The position numbers were made by a program, and so were the translations under genes. 64,000 nt of DNA from Actinophytocola sp044466355. GTDB lineage: Bacteria > Actinomycetota > Actinomycetes > Mycobacteriales > Pseudonocardiaceae. The DNA lies in contig NZ_JBITMQ010000001.1 of assembly GCF_044466355.1 (NCBI RefSeq), positions 558,001 through 622,000 on the forward strand. Reading direction: 5' to 3'. This document shows, piece after piece, positions 1 to 7,505 of this stretch. The first letter of the stretch is position 1; every line of letters starts with the position of its first letter. Below the pieces are notes generated by a model. The model made no database searches and had not been told where the DNA came from. It saw only the letters and a list, made by a program, of their open reading frames with translations.

Positions 1-2
1 TG

Positions 3-569
3 GTGGCGCACCACATGTCGGTGATCGTCGTGCAGTCGGAGACGGCCCGGTACCGGCTGGACGGGTTGCCGGAGCGGGCGGTCGCCGAGTTCACCGAGAT
101 CGCGCGCCTGGCCCGCGGCTCCCTGTCCGAATTGCGCGGCCTGCTGTCGGCGCTGCGCGACGACGGCGCCGACCCGGCCCGCACGCCGCAGCCGACGCTG
201 GCGGAGCTGCCCGCGTTGGTGGCGCGGGTCGAGGCGGCGGGCATCCCGGTGACCATGACGATCGCGCCCGGTGCCGAGAACCTGCCGCAGGTCCTGCAGC
301 TGGCGGTGTTCCGGATCGTCCAGGAGGGGCTGTCGAACGTGGTCCGGCACGCCCCGGGCGCGCGGACGTGGGTCGACATCGCCCGCAGGAAGGAGACATT
401 GACAGTGGAGGTGACCAACGACGAAGCCGGGGGCGGCGGCCCGCTCACGGACAAGGAAGGCGGCCATGGTCTGGCGGGGGTGCGGGAACGGGTGACGCTG
501 CTGGGCGGCCGGTTCGAGGTGGACCAGCCAGACGGCGGCTGGCGGCTACGGGCGGTGCTGCCGCTGTGA
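3..569 (+). CDS. Sensor histidine kinase, C-terminal part (gene starts before the window)
   Basis: This is the cytoplasmic catalytic end of a NarL-type (HPK7) histidine kinase, which autophosphorylates and passes phosphate to the response regulator just downstream. The visible part opens with AHHMSVIVVQ, which lies just after the phospho-accepting His of the HDxxAHHM H-box, so the sensor domain and the His are off the left edge. A helical segment (SLSELRGLLSALR) follows, then a HATPase_c domain with the N-box (FRIVQEGLSNVVRHA, about residues 102-116) and a glycine-rich lid (GGHGLAGVRERVTLLGGRF). The first in-frame GTG is not the true start. The stop overlaps the next gene by 4 bp (GTGA), so the two are translationally coupled. 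The signal sensed cannot be told from this part. Confidence 0.9.
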   Translation: MAHHMSVIVVQSETARYRLDGLPERAVAEFTEIARLARGSLSELRGLLSALRDDGADPARTPQPTLAELPALVARVEAAGIPVTMTIAPGAENLPQVLQLAVFRIVQEGLSNVVRHAPGARTWVDIARRKETLTVEVTNDEAGGGGPLTDKEGGHGLAGVRERVTLLGGRFEVDQPDGGWRLRAVLPL

Positions 570-1228
570 ACGGAACATCGATCCGGGTGGTGGTGGTCGA
601 CGACCAGGACATGGTGCGTGCCGGGTTCGTGGCACTGCTCGACGCGCAGCCCGACATCGCGGTCGTCGGTCAAGCGGCCGACGGGCAGGCCGCAGTGGAG
701 GTGTGCGTGGCGACGACACCGGACGTGGTGCTGATGGATGTCCGCATGCCGGTGCTCGACGGCGTCGAGGCCACGAAACACCTCGCGGACACGCCGTCGC
801 GGGTGCTCATGCTGACCACCTTCGACATCGACGACCATGTCTACGCGGCGCTCCGCGCGGGTGCGTCCGGGTTCCTGCTCAAGGACGCGACGCCCGACGA
901 GCTGGTGGCGGCGGTGCGGGTGGTGGCGGCCGGGGAGTCGCTGCTCGCGCCCACGGTGACGAGCAGGCTGATCGCACACTTCGCGCGACAGCCCGTGCTC
1001 GTCAGCACGCCACCGTCACTGGCTGAGCTGACCCGGCGCGAGCGGGAGGTCCTCGTGTGGGTGGCACGCGGCCTGTCGAACGCGGAGATCGCGGACCGCC
1101 TGGTGTTGGCCGAGCAGACGGTGAAGACCCACGTCAGCCGGATCTTCCTCAAGCTCTGCATCCGGGACCGGGCCCAGGCCGTGATGGTCGCCTACGAAAC
1201 CGGCCTGGTGTCGCCCGGTGTCTTCTGA
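566..1228 (+). CDS. LuxR/NarL-family response regulator
   Basis: A DNA-binding response regulator of 220 aa and partner of the kinase it overlaps by 4 bp. The N-terminal receiver domain has the acidic pair DDQD near residue 11, the phospho-acceptor Asp in VVLMDVRMP, and the conserved Lys in FLLKDATPDE. The C-terminal LuxR-type helix-turn-helix is LTRREREVLVWVARGLSNAE followed by an EQTVKTHVSRIFLKL recognition segment. I chose the GTG at 566 because the in-frame extension upstream lies inside the kinase gene and has no receiver homology. Its last 37 bp overlap the convergent MarR gene, so the two transcripts collide. Target genes are unknown. Confidence 0.93.
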   Translation: MNGTSIRVVVVDDQDMVRAGFVALLDAQPDIAVVGQAADGQAAVEVCVATTPDVVLMDVRMPVLDGVEATKHLADTPSRVLMLTTFDIDDHVYAALRAGASGFLLKDATPDELVAAVRVVAAGESLLAPTVTSRLIAHFARQPVLVSTPPSLAELTRREREVLVWVARGLSNAEIADRLVLAEQTVKTHVSRIFLKLCIRDRAQAVMVAYETGLVSPGVF

Positions 1229-1665
1229 GTGGCTGCCAGCACGCGGGAGAGGGCGGCGTGCAGCTCCTCCAGCTCAGCCAGCTCCATGCCGAGCTCCTCG
1301 ACCACCTTGTACGGGATCTTCTCCGCCTCCGCGCGCAGGGCGTTGCCCTTGTCGGTGAGGTCCACCGCCAGTGCTCGCTCGTCGCGGGCGCTGCGGGCAC
1401 GGCTGATGTACCCGAGCGCCTCCAGGCGTTTGAGCATGGGGGACAGGGTCGCGGGCTCGTGGCGGAGTGTCTCGCCGATGTCCCGGACGGTGCGGGGTGA
1501 GCGGTCCCACAGTGCCAGGAGCACCAGGTACTGCGGGTGCGTCAGCCCGTGGGGCTCCAGCAGCGGCCGGTAGATCGCGATGACGCTCCGCGACGCCAGC
1601 GACAGTGCGAAGCAGACCTGCCGGTCCAGCGCCAGCGGGTCAGGGCCGAGATCGATCGGTGGCAT
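1192..1665 (-). CDS. MarR-family regulator, OhrR-like
   Basis: A 157-aa winged-helix repressor. The N-terminus (LDRQVCFALSLASRSVIAIY, then RPLLEPHGLTHPQYLVLLAL) closely matches the OhrR branch of MarR proteins, whose reactive Cys near residue 15-22 senses organic hydroperoxides; the Cys in QVCFAL is at the expected place. The winged helix follows (TVRDIGETLRHEPATLSPML, then KRLEALGYISRAR). It is divergent from the DUF5313 gene, and the intergenic region holds two TTAG-box operators, so self-regulation and control of that neighbour are likely. No ohr peroxidase gene is adjacent, so peroxide sensing is inferred from the Cys alone. Confidence 0.88.
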   Translation of the reverse strand: MPPIDLGPDPLALDRQVCFALSLASRSVIAIYRPLLEPHGLTHPQYLVLLALWDRSPRTVRDIGETLRHEPATLSPMLKRLEALGYISRARSARDERALAVDLTDKGNALRAEAEKIPYKVVEELGMELAELEELHAALSRVLAATQKTPGDTRPVS

Positions 1666-1685
1666 GGCTCATAGATCCCTAATAG

Positions 1686-1712
1686 TTAGCGTACTAAGTG
1701 TTAGTGTACTGA
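1686..1712. promoter_or_regulatory. Probable MarR operator pair
   Basis: Two related sites lie 15 bp apart: TTAGCGTACTAA at 1686-1697 (arms TTAG/CTAA) and TTAGTGTACTGA at 1701-1712. They sit in the 49-bp gap between the divergent MarR and DUF5313 genes, in a locally AT-rich patch. The second copy ends just before the DUF5313 start codon. Binding by the adjacent MarR protein is inferred from position and symmetry. Confidence 0.55.
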
Positions 1713-1714
1713 AT

Positions 1715-2119
1715 ATGCAACGACCCAACCCCTTCCAGTGGCTCTGGTACGCGGTGGGTGGCCGGCTGCCGGAGCGCCTCGCCCCGTGGGTGCTGCACGA
1801 CGTGACCGCCAGGACCTGGGTGTGGCGCCATGCGGCGCGCGGCATCGTGGTGCTGGCGCCGATCGCGGCCGCGTGCCTGGCGCTGCCCGGTCCGCTGGGT
1901 CTCCGCCTGGCGATGGTGCTGCTGGTGGCCATTGTCGGCGTCTACTTCTCACTGTCGTACGTGGACGAGAGCTGTGAACTGCGGGCAGTGAAGCACGGCT
2001 ACGAACACGGCATCGCCCGTGTCACCCGGGACGCCCGCAACGAGAAGGCCGAAGAGGAAGCGCGGGCCCGCTACGCGGCCCAGTTCCGCGCCGAACCGAC
2101 CGAGCGCACCAGCCGATGA
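1715..2119 (+). CDS. DUF5313 family membrane protein
   Basis: A 134-aa protein opening MQRPNPFQWLWYAVGGRLP and continuing into a WVLHD-TxRTWVxRH motif, the signature of the actinobacterial DUF5313 family, whose role is unknown. Two hydrophobic stretches (about residues 47-62 and 66-86) form a membrane hairpin, followed by a charged cytoplasmic tail rich in Glu and Arg. I start it at ATG 1715 because the family motif begins there and the longer frame runs back through the operators and the MarR gene. It is probably controlled by the divergent OhrR-like regulator. Confidence 0.8.
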   Translation: MQRPNPFQWLWYAVGGRLPERLAPWVLHDVTARTWVWRHAARGIVVLAPIAAACLALPGPLGLRLAMVLLVAIVGVYFSLSYVDESCELRAVKHGYEHGIARVTRDARNEKAEEEARARYAAQFRAEPTERTSR

Positions 2120-2198
2120 CACCGTGCGTGTCACTCGGCGAAACGGGCTCGGGTCGGCTGGAACATGAAGTGAACATACGACGCCGTACCCTTGCCGA

Positions 2199-3776
2199 GT
2201 GGCCGCACCCGTAGTGTCGCCGGACGAGCCGGCGGTGTCCGACAAAACGGACGAACGCTCGCCTGCCTGGCGAAACGTGCTCCTGCGCGTCGTGATCGCG
2301 ACGGGCGCGGGCATCATGATCTACTTCAGCGGCCCGCCGCGCACGCTCTGGTGGCTCGCGCCGCTGGGGTTCGCCGTCCTCGGCGCGGTGCTCTACGGGC
2401 GCCGGGCTCGCGCCGGTTTCGGTTACACGCTGTGCGCGGGTCTCGGGTTCACCGTCCCGCTGCTGGCGTGGACCGGCGAGTTCGTCGGCGTCGTCGCCTG
2501 GCTTCCGCTCAGCCTCGCGGAGGCCCTCCTGATGGGCCTCGCCGGGGCCGGGATCGCCGCGGTGAGCGTCCTGCCGGCCTGGCCGGTCTGGGCCGCTCTG
2601 ATCTGGGTCGCGGGGGAGTGGCTGCGCTCGATCTTCCCGTTCGGCGGGTTCCCGTGGGCGCGGATCGCGTTCACGCAGCCCGACGGCGTCTACCTCCCGC
2701 TGGCCTCTGTCGCGGGCACCCCGCTGATCGGTCTCGCGGTCGCCATGACCGGGTTCGGCGTGACCATGCTGGTGCGCAACCTGCTGGTCGACCGGCAGCC
2801 GCGGCGGATCGTCGCGCCCGCGCTGGCGGTCCTGCTGCCGATCGTGGCGGCCTTCGGCGCGCTGCCGCTGGTCGGCACGGACGCCAACGACGGCGAGGCG
2901 ACGGTCGCGGTCATCCAGGGCAACGTGCCGAGGGCCGGGCTCGACTTCAACTCCCAGCGCCGCGCCGTGCTCGACAACCACGCGGAGCGCACCGAGCAGC
3001 TCGCACAGGAGGTCCGCGAGGGCAAGGTCAAGCAGCCTGACCTGGTGATCTGGCCGGAGAACTCCTCCGACATCGACCCGTACCGCAACCCGGACGCGTG
3101 GGCGCGCATCGACGCCGCCGCACGCGCGATCGGCGCGCCGATCGCGGTCGGGTCCGTGCTGCTCGGCGACGACGGGCTGCCCCGCAACACGATCCTGCTG
3201 TGGGACCCCGAGCAGGGGCCGATCGAGCAGTACACGAAGCGAAAGCTGCAGCCGTTCGGCGAGACCATGCCGTGGCGGCCGTTCTTCCGGCTCTTCACCT
3301 CGGCCGTGGATCGCGCGGGCCAGTTCGTGCCTGGTGACAAGGCGGTCTCGTTCCCCATGGGGAACGCCACGGTCGGGTTCGCCACCTGCTACGAGGTCGC
3401 GTTCGACGGCGTGGTGCGCGAGTCGGTCGAAGGGACGAACCTGCTCGCCGTGCCGACGAACAACGCCACGTTCGGCTACACCGAGATGACCTACCAGCAG
3501 CTCGCCATGGACCGCGTGCGTGCCGTCGAGCACGGCCGTGCCGTGGCCGTCGCGGCGACGAGCGGGGTCAGCGCGTTCGTCCGCCCGGACGGCTCGATCA
3601 GCCAGTCGACCGGCATGTTCGTGCCCGGCGCGCTGGTCGAGACGGTGCCGCTGCGGACGACGACTACGCTGTCTGACCAACTGGGCCCTGCCCCGGAGTG
3701 GGTGATGGTGCTCGCGGGACTCGGCGCGCTCGGCGTCGCGATCGTGGTCCGGCGGCGCGGCAGGGCAAGCAACTGA
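2199..3776 (+). CDS. lnt: Apolipoprotein N-acyltransferase
   Basis: Integral membrane enzyme (525 aa) that adds the third acyl chain to the N-terminal Cys of lipoproteins. About seven membrane helices fill residues 25-225; an N-terminal bitopic segment lies near 30-50. A nitrilase-type domain follows from about 235 (VAVIQGNVP). The catalytic triad regions are visible: Glu in the segment before VIWPENSSD, Lys in TKRKLQPFGE, and Cys in GFATCYEVAFDG. GTG 2199 gives the family-like length. It lies 48 bp upstream of the polyprenol mannosyltransferase gene; in Mycobacterium tuberculosis these two activities are fused in one protein (Ppm1), so they are the split form here. Confidence 0.93.
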   Translation: MAAPVVSPDEPAVSDKTDERSPAWRNVLLRVVIATGAGIMIYFSGPPRTLWWLAPLGFAVLGAVLYGRRARAGFGYTLCAGLGFTVPLLAWTGEFVGVVAWLPLSLAEALLMGLAGAGIAAVSVLPAWPVWAALIWVAGEWLRSIFPFGGFPWARIAFTQPDGVYLPLASVAGTPLIGLAVAMTGFGVTMLVRNLLVDRQPRRIVAPALAVLLPIVAAFGALPLVGTDANDGEATVAVIQGNVPRAGLDFNSQRRAVLDNHAERTEQLAQEVREGKVKQPDLVIWPENSSDIDPYRNPDAWARIDAAARAIGAPIAVGSVLLGDDGLPRNTILLWDPEQGPIEQYTKRKLQPFGETMPWRPFFRLFTSAVDRAGQFVPGDKAVSFPMGNATVGFATCYEVAFDGVVRESVEGTNLLAVPTNNATFGYTEMTYQQLAMDRVRAVEHGRAVAVAATSGVSAFVRPDGSISQSTGMFVPGALVETVPLRTTTTLSDQLGPAPEWVMVLAGLGALGVAIVVRRRGRASN

Positions 3777-3824
3777 ACGAGTGAGTGACCGGCGCGTCAG
3801 GTGCGCCGGCGAGGAGGGTGACGT

Positions 3825-4574
3825 ATGGCGGAGCAGCTCGAGCCGGTGCTCGTGGTGATCCCGACGTACAACGAGCGGGACAACATCGAGCGGATCGTGA
3901 CCCGGCTGCGTGCCGCACTGCCGAACGCGCACGCCCTGATCGTGGACGACGGCAGCCCGGACGGCACCGGCGACATCGCCGACCGCCTGTCCGCCGAGTC
4001 CGACGGGCACGTGCACGTCATGCACCGCACCGAGAAGAACGGGCTCGGCGCCGCGTACGTGGCCGGCTTCCAGTGGGGGCTGGACCGCGACTACGCCGTG
4101 CTCGTCGAGATGGACGCCGACGGCTCGCACGCGCCGGAGGACCTGCCGCGCATGCTCGACGCGCTGGCGGACGCCGACCTCGCGATCGGCTCCCGGTACG
4201 TGCCGGGCGGCAAGGTCGTGAACTGGCCGAAGCACCGCTACATGCTGTCGTGGGGCGCCAACACCTACGCCCGCATCGCGCTCGGCGCGCGGGTGAAGGA
4301 CATGACGGCCGGCTTCCGCGCGTACCGCCGCGAGGCGCTGCAGAAGATCCGCATCGACAACGTCGCGTCGCGCGGCTACTGCTTTCAGATCGACCTCGGC
4401 TGGCGCACGATCGAGGCGGGCTTCACGGTCGTGGAGGTGCCGATCACGTTCACCGAGCGCGAGCACGGTGTGTCGAAGATGAGCAGCGACGTGATCCGCG
4501 AGGCGCTGATCCGCGTCACGAAGTGGGGGCTGCGCCGCCGCGGCACCCAGCTGAAGGCGTTGTTCTCGAAGTGA
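3825..4574 (+). CDS. ppm1: Polyprenol monophosphomannose synthase
   Basis: Family 2 glycosyltransferase (249 aa) that moves mannose from GDP-mannose to polyprenyl phosphate at the inner face of the membrane. The product feeds protein O-mannosylation and lipoglycan synthesis. Visible GT2 features are VIPTYNERDN at the nucleotide-binding start, VDDGSPDGTGDIA, the metal-binding EMDADGSHAPEDLP, and MTAGFRAYRR, all typical of DPM1/Ppm catalytic domains. The C-terminus lacks a membrane anchor, so it may rely on Lnt for membrane placement, as proposed for split Lnt/Ppm pairs in corynebacteria. Its stop overlaps the cupin gene by 4 bp. Confidence 0.93.
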   Translation: MAEQLEPVLVVIPTYNERDNIERIVTRLRAALPNAHALIVDDGSPDGTGDIADRLSAESDGHVHVMHRTEKNGLGAAYVAGFQWGLDRDYAVLVEMDADGSHAPEDLPRMLDALADADLAIGSRYVPGGKVVNWPKHRYMLSWGANTYARIALGARVKDMTAGFRAYRREALQKIRIDNVASRGYCFQIDLGWRTIEAGFTVVEVPITFTEREHGVSKMSSDVIREALIRVTKWGLRRRGTQLKALFSK

Positions 4575-4933
4575 CGCACGCGGTCTCGCCCGAGGACTGG
4601 CGCTGGGGGGACGAGTTGGACGCGGTGGTGGCCGCGCCCAACTCGCACCGGGTGGTGTTCGAGAACGAGAAGGTGCGGGTGCTCGAGGTCTCCGTGCCGC
4701 CGGGCACGCGCGAGCCGGAACACACGCATCGCTGGCCGAGCGTGATGGTCACCGACACGCGGGCCCGCATCCGCTACTGGATCGGCGACACCCTGAGCTT
4801 CGAGTCCCCCGACCCGCTCCCGCCGCCCGGCGACCTGTCGGGCTCGTGGAGCGGGCCGGAGGGCCCGCACTCGGTGGAGAACATCGACACGTTCGCCTCG
4901 CACGCGCTGCGCATCGAGTTCAAGGACCAGTAG
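4571..4933 (+). CDS. Small cupin-fold protein
   Basis: A 120-aa single-domain protein started by GTG 4571, overlapping the mannosyltransferase stop (GTGA), so it is translationally coupled. The cupin core shows in VRVLEVSVPPGTREPEHTHR, with a His pair (HTH) and Glu that could bind a metal, and in the final beta strand segment GPHSVENIDTFASHALRIEF. This matches small proteins of the beta-alanine degradation BauB-like cupin type, whose activity is poorly known. Position in the lnt-ppm operon may be incidental. The operon ends at the strong hairpin about 40 bp downstream. Confidence 0.75.
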   Translation: MTHAVSPEDWRWGDELDAVVAAPNSHRVVFENEKVRVLEVSVPPGTREPEHTHRWPSVMVTDTRARIRYWIGDTLSFESPDPLPPPGDLSGSWSGPEGPHSVENIDTFASHALRIEFKDQ

Positions 4934-4971
4934 CCGGCGGTACCCGGCTCAGGCTCCTGTGGTGAAACATG

Positions 4972-5009
4972 CCGAATGCCACATCGGGCTCGCCCGATGT
5001 GGCATTCGG
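4972..5009. terminator. Bidirectional terminator, 18-bp perfect hairpin
   Basis: Positions 4972-4989 and 4992-5009 are perfect reverse complements (CCGAATGCCACATCGGGC and its complement) with a 2-nt centre. It lies between the convergent cupin and rbpA genes, so it can stop transcription from both sides. There is no T tract, which is usual in high-GC actinomycetes. The arms are unusually long and exact. Confidence 0.8.
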
Positions 5010-5029
5010 TGTAGGGAGCCGCGGGAGGC

Positions 5030-5374
5030 TCAGGCGGAACGGCTGCGGCGGACCTTCAGCTCCTGCAGCCGCTCGGTCAGCAGGTCCTCCAGCTCCGGGA
5101 TGGTCCGGCGCTCGAGGAGCATGTCCCAGTGGGTGCGCGGCGGCTTGACCTTCTTGGCCTCCGGCTCGGTGCCGTCGATCAGCTTCGACGCGGTGCCGTG
5201 CAGGCGGCACTCCCACATCGAGGGGACCTCGGCGTCGTCGGAGAACGGAACCTCGAACTCGTGGTCCTTGGGGCAGGCGTACCGGATCGTCCGCCGGGGC
5301 GCGAGGTCGTGGTTGCGGTCAGTCTCGTAGCTGACCGCGCCAAGTCGGCTTCCACGGAGTACACGGTCGGCCAT
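5030..5374 (-). CDS. rbpA: RNA polymerase-binding protein RbpA
   Basis: Actinobacterial transcription factor (114 aa) that binds RNA polymerase and group 1/2 sigma factors, stabilises open complexes and influences rifampicin tolerance. The family pattern is clear: an N-terminal tail with GSRLGAVSYE, the core domain (YACPKDHEFEVPFSDDAEVP with WECRLHG after it), a basic linker (AKKVKPPR), and the C-terminal sigma-interaction helix region THWDMLLERRTIPELEDLL. Length is normal. The start is fixed by GAAAGGA 7 bp upstream. A SigR/SigH-type promoter lies about 55 bp upstream, in agreement with known control of rbpA by the disulfide-stress sigma factor in Streptomyces. Confidence 0.96.
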   Translation of the reverse strand: MADRVLRGSRLGAVSYETDRNHDLAPRRTIRYACPKDHEFEVPFSDDAEVPSMWECRLHGTASKLIDGTEPEAKKVKPPRTHWDMLLERRTIPELEDLLTERLQELKVRRSRSA

Positions 5375-5429
5375 GGCGACGTCCTTTCGTTCGGCTCACA
5401 GCTGGAGCCAGGGTGGTGCTCACCAAGAG

Positions 5430-5457
5430 CAACGTCGGAGTAGGTCGAAACGTTCCC
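5430..5457 (-). promoter_or_regulatory. SigR/SigH-type promoter of rbpA
   Basis: Read on the minus strand, GGGAAC (5457-5452) is followed by exactly 18 nt and then GTTG (5433-5430). This matches the GGGAAY-N18/19-GTT consensus of the thiol-oxidative-stress sigma factors SigR and SigH. It lies 56 bp upstream of the rbpA start codon. The assignment rests on consensus match, position and the known regulation of rbpA homologues. Confidence 0.7.
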
Positions 5458-5614
5458 GCCCGCCACACTTTGTTGCTCAGGGTGACCTGCGGCAACCCCT
5501 GCTTCTATAGCTTCCACCGTAGAGATGCCCCGTAAACGTGTTCGTGACGCGACACTCGTCGGATTGCCGAATGATGTCGCCCACTTGGGGGTACGAGTTG
5601 CCCAGGATGGCCGG

Positions 5615-6340
5615 TCAGGCGAGGCTGAGCTGTCCCCGTCCGGCCACGGCGGGCCCGAGGTCGCCGACGCGGAAGTGTCTCCGGCACAGGACCTGATAAC
5701 GCACGGTAGTCGGCGGGGTGAAATCCGGTAATTCACGGTCCGTATCCGCGACAAGCACCGTGTCGCCGGCGCGGATCACTGTGCCGTCCGCCACACGCGC
5801 GTTGAACCGGGCGGGCAGCCCGCACCAGCAGAGCACGTCGACCTGTACGGGTTCCAGCTCGTCGGCGAGTTCGAACAGCCGCCGCGAGCCGGGGAACATG
5901 CGGCTGCGGAAGTCGGTGGCGATGCCGAAGCAGTACACGTCGACCTGCACGTCGTCGGCCAGCTCGGCGAGCTGGTCCACCTGCGCGGGGGTGAGGAACT
6001 GTGCCTCGTCGACGATCAGGTAGTCGACCCGGTGACCGTCGGCCCAGCGGGCGCGGACCAGTTCCCGCAGGTCGACCTCGCCGTGCACCTCGTAGGCCTG
6101 GCGGGTGATGCCGATGCGGCTGGAGATCTGCGGCTTGCCGGAGCGGTCGTGGTGGACGAGGAGGAGCCCCTTGCGACCCTGCCGGGCGTGATTGTGGTCG
6201 ACCTGCAACGCGAGCGTGGACTTCCCGCAGTCCATCGGTCCGTAGTAGAACCGGAGGTGTCCCACCACCGGCACCGCCCGCCGTGACCCGGCTGCGGGCA
6301 CCGAGGACAGTGCGTCGGTCGGGTCGTTGAGGTGCGTCGG
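5615..6340 (-). CDS. tdk: Thymidine kinase (type II)
   Basis: Salvage enzyme that phosphorylates thymidine with ATP. The P-loop is GPMDCGKSTLALQ, Walker B is YLIVDEAQFL, and the family segment DVYCFGIATDFRSRMFPGS holds the lasso region. A CWCG pair and a later CRRH supply the structural zinc ligands. The C-terminal extension of about 25 residues is short. The start is uncertain: ATG 6340 has a weak GGAG upstream and gives 241 aa; ATG 6388 (257 aa) is also open. The gene is divergent from the small 89-aa protein gene and follows rbpA's promoter region on the same strand, about 240 bp away. Confidence 0.9.
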   Translation of the reverse strand, partial: PTHLNDPTDALSSVPAAGSRRAVPVVGHLRFYYGPMDCGKSTLALQVDHNHARQGRKGLLLVHHDRSGKPQISSRIGITRQAYEVHGEVDLRELVRARWADGHRVDYLIVDEAQFLTPAQVDQLAELADDVQVDVYCFGIATDFRSRMFPGSRRLFELADELEPVQVDVLCWCGLPARFNARVADGTVIRAGDTVLVADTDRELPDFTPPTTVRYQVLCRRHFRVGDLGPAVAGRGQLSLA

Positions 6341-6448
6341 CATGGGCTCCACGGCAGGAGACCCTATCCCGGCCACGCTGAGTGGCATGGGATCTTCGGG
6401 TCACGGGTATCCACGGCGGTGTCAGCCGCTCCGTTCGAGAGGTGTCGC

Positions 6449-6718
6449 ATGACCGCCCTCCCTTTCCACCGCCTGGTCGACCGCGCCCGTGACGAGGCCG
6501 CCGACGGCATCGCGTGGCTCACCGGCCGGACCGCGGGCCTCCTGGACGACACCGCGGCGGTCATCGCCGACGTGTCGGACACGGCGGCGCTGACCGCGGC
6601 CAGGGTGAGCGGCCACGCGGGCGAGGCCGCGGGCCGGTACGCGTCGCAGGCGTGCGGCTGGCTCGCCGACCGGGTGAGCGTTCTCGGCGAACGCGTCGTG
6701 AGCCGCGTCGAGGACTGA
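6449..6718 (+). CDS. Hypothetical small Ala-rich helical protein
   Basis: An 89-aa protein that I cannot assign to a family. It is rich in Ala, Asp and Arg with regular hydrophobic spacing (TAGLLDDTAAVIADVSDTAA and a following AGEAAGRYA segment), which suggests one or two long amphipathic helices, perhaps a coiled coil or phasin-like protein. Neither a signal peptide nor a membrane segment is evident. GAGAGG 6 bp before ATG 6449 is a good ribosome-binding site and argues that it is real. It is divergent from thymidine kinase and convergent with the LysE-type gene. Confidence 0.55.
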   Translation: MTALPFHRLVDRARDEAADGIAWLTGRTAGLLDDTAAVIADVSDTAALTAARVSGHAGEAAGRYASQACGWLADRVSVLGERVVSRVED

Positions 6719-6821
6719 GCGCTCGACGGACGGGACGTCGTCGGGACCGTCGCAGGCCGATGTCGGCAGCAGGTCCGCCGAAGCAGGCGTACCTGTCGAC
6801 GAACTGGTGGGTCGCGGTTCG

Positions 6822-7436
6822 TCAGCTCGCGCCGACGACCAGGGTGACGCCCAGTGTGACCATGGTCGCGGCGACGAGGCCGTCCAGCAGCCGCCACGAC
6901 GAAGGTCGCGCGAAGAAGCCGGTCAGCAGCCGGGCACCGAAGCCCAGTGCCGCGAACCAGCACAGGCTCGCGATCGCGGCGCCCACGCCGAACGCCCAGC
7001 GCAGGTCGCCCCGGTGCGCGGCCACCGAACCCAGCAACAACACGGTGTCCAGGTAGACGTGCGGGTTCAGCCACGTCAGCGCGAGGCACGTGAGCACGAC
7101 GCGGCGGGCGGAACCCGTCGGCGCGCCCGTGACGTCCATGGCCGACGGCCGGAACGCCCTGCGTGCGGCGAGGAACCCGTAGCAGAGCAGGAACGCGCCG
7201 CCGACCAGGCCGACGACGGTCAGCGCCTGCGGGAACGCCGCCACGACCGCGCCGACGCCGCCGACCCCGAGCGCGATCAGCACCGCGTCCGACAACGCGC
7301 AGATCGCGACGACCGCGAGCACCCCGTCGCGGCGGATGCCCCGCCGCAGCACGAACGCGTTCTGCGCGCCGATGGCGACGATCAGGGACAGTCCGGTGCC
7401 GAACCCGGCGACCGCCGCGAGCAGGGCGTCTCTCAT
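6822..7436 (-). CDS. LysE/ArgO-family amino acid exporter
   Basis: A 204-aa inner membrane protein with six predicted helices. It opens with GFGTGLSLIVAIGAQNAFVL, the conserved first helix of LysE/ArgO exporters of basic amino acids, and carries the family motif LTWLNPHVYLDTVLLLGSVA. It is divergent from a LysR regulator of the ArgP/LysG type, the standard partner that activates export when lysine or arginine builds up. Substrate (Lys versus Arg) cannot be told from sequence alone. Confidence 0.92.
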   Translation of the reverse strand: MRDALLAAVAGFGTGLSLIVAIGAQNAFVLRRGIRRDGVLAVVAICALSDAVLIALGVGGVGAVVAAFPQALTVVGLVGGAFLLCYGFLAARRAFRPSAMDVTGAPTGSARRVVLTCLALTWLNPHVYLDTVLLLGSVAAHRGDLRWAFGVGAAIASLCWFAALGFGARLLTGFFARPSSWRLLDGLVAATMVTLGVTLVVGAS

Positions 7437-7505
7437 GGAGCCGAGGCTAAGGGCGCAGCCGTCGACAGTACAGCTAAGGATTCTTACGTAACATTAGTGT
7501 TTGTG
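7437..7505. promoter_or_regulatory. lysE-lysG type divergent promoter region
   Basis: The 69-bp gap between the divergent exporter and its LysR regulator has an AT-rich right half with the palindrome TTACGTAA at 7484-7491. LysR regulators of this branch bind such gaps to activate the exporter and repress themselves. The exact site is an inference. Confidence 0.4.

Noticed and set aside
2022..4466. 814-residue open frame on the minus strand
   Set aside because: It is a low-complexity Arg/Asp/His-rich shadow of lnt and ppm1, whose domains and motifs are clear on the plus strand.
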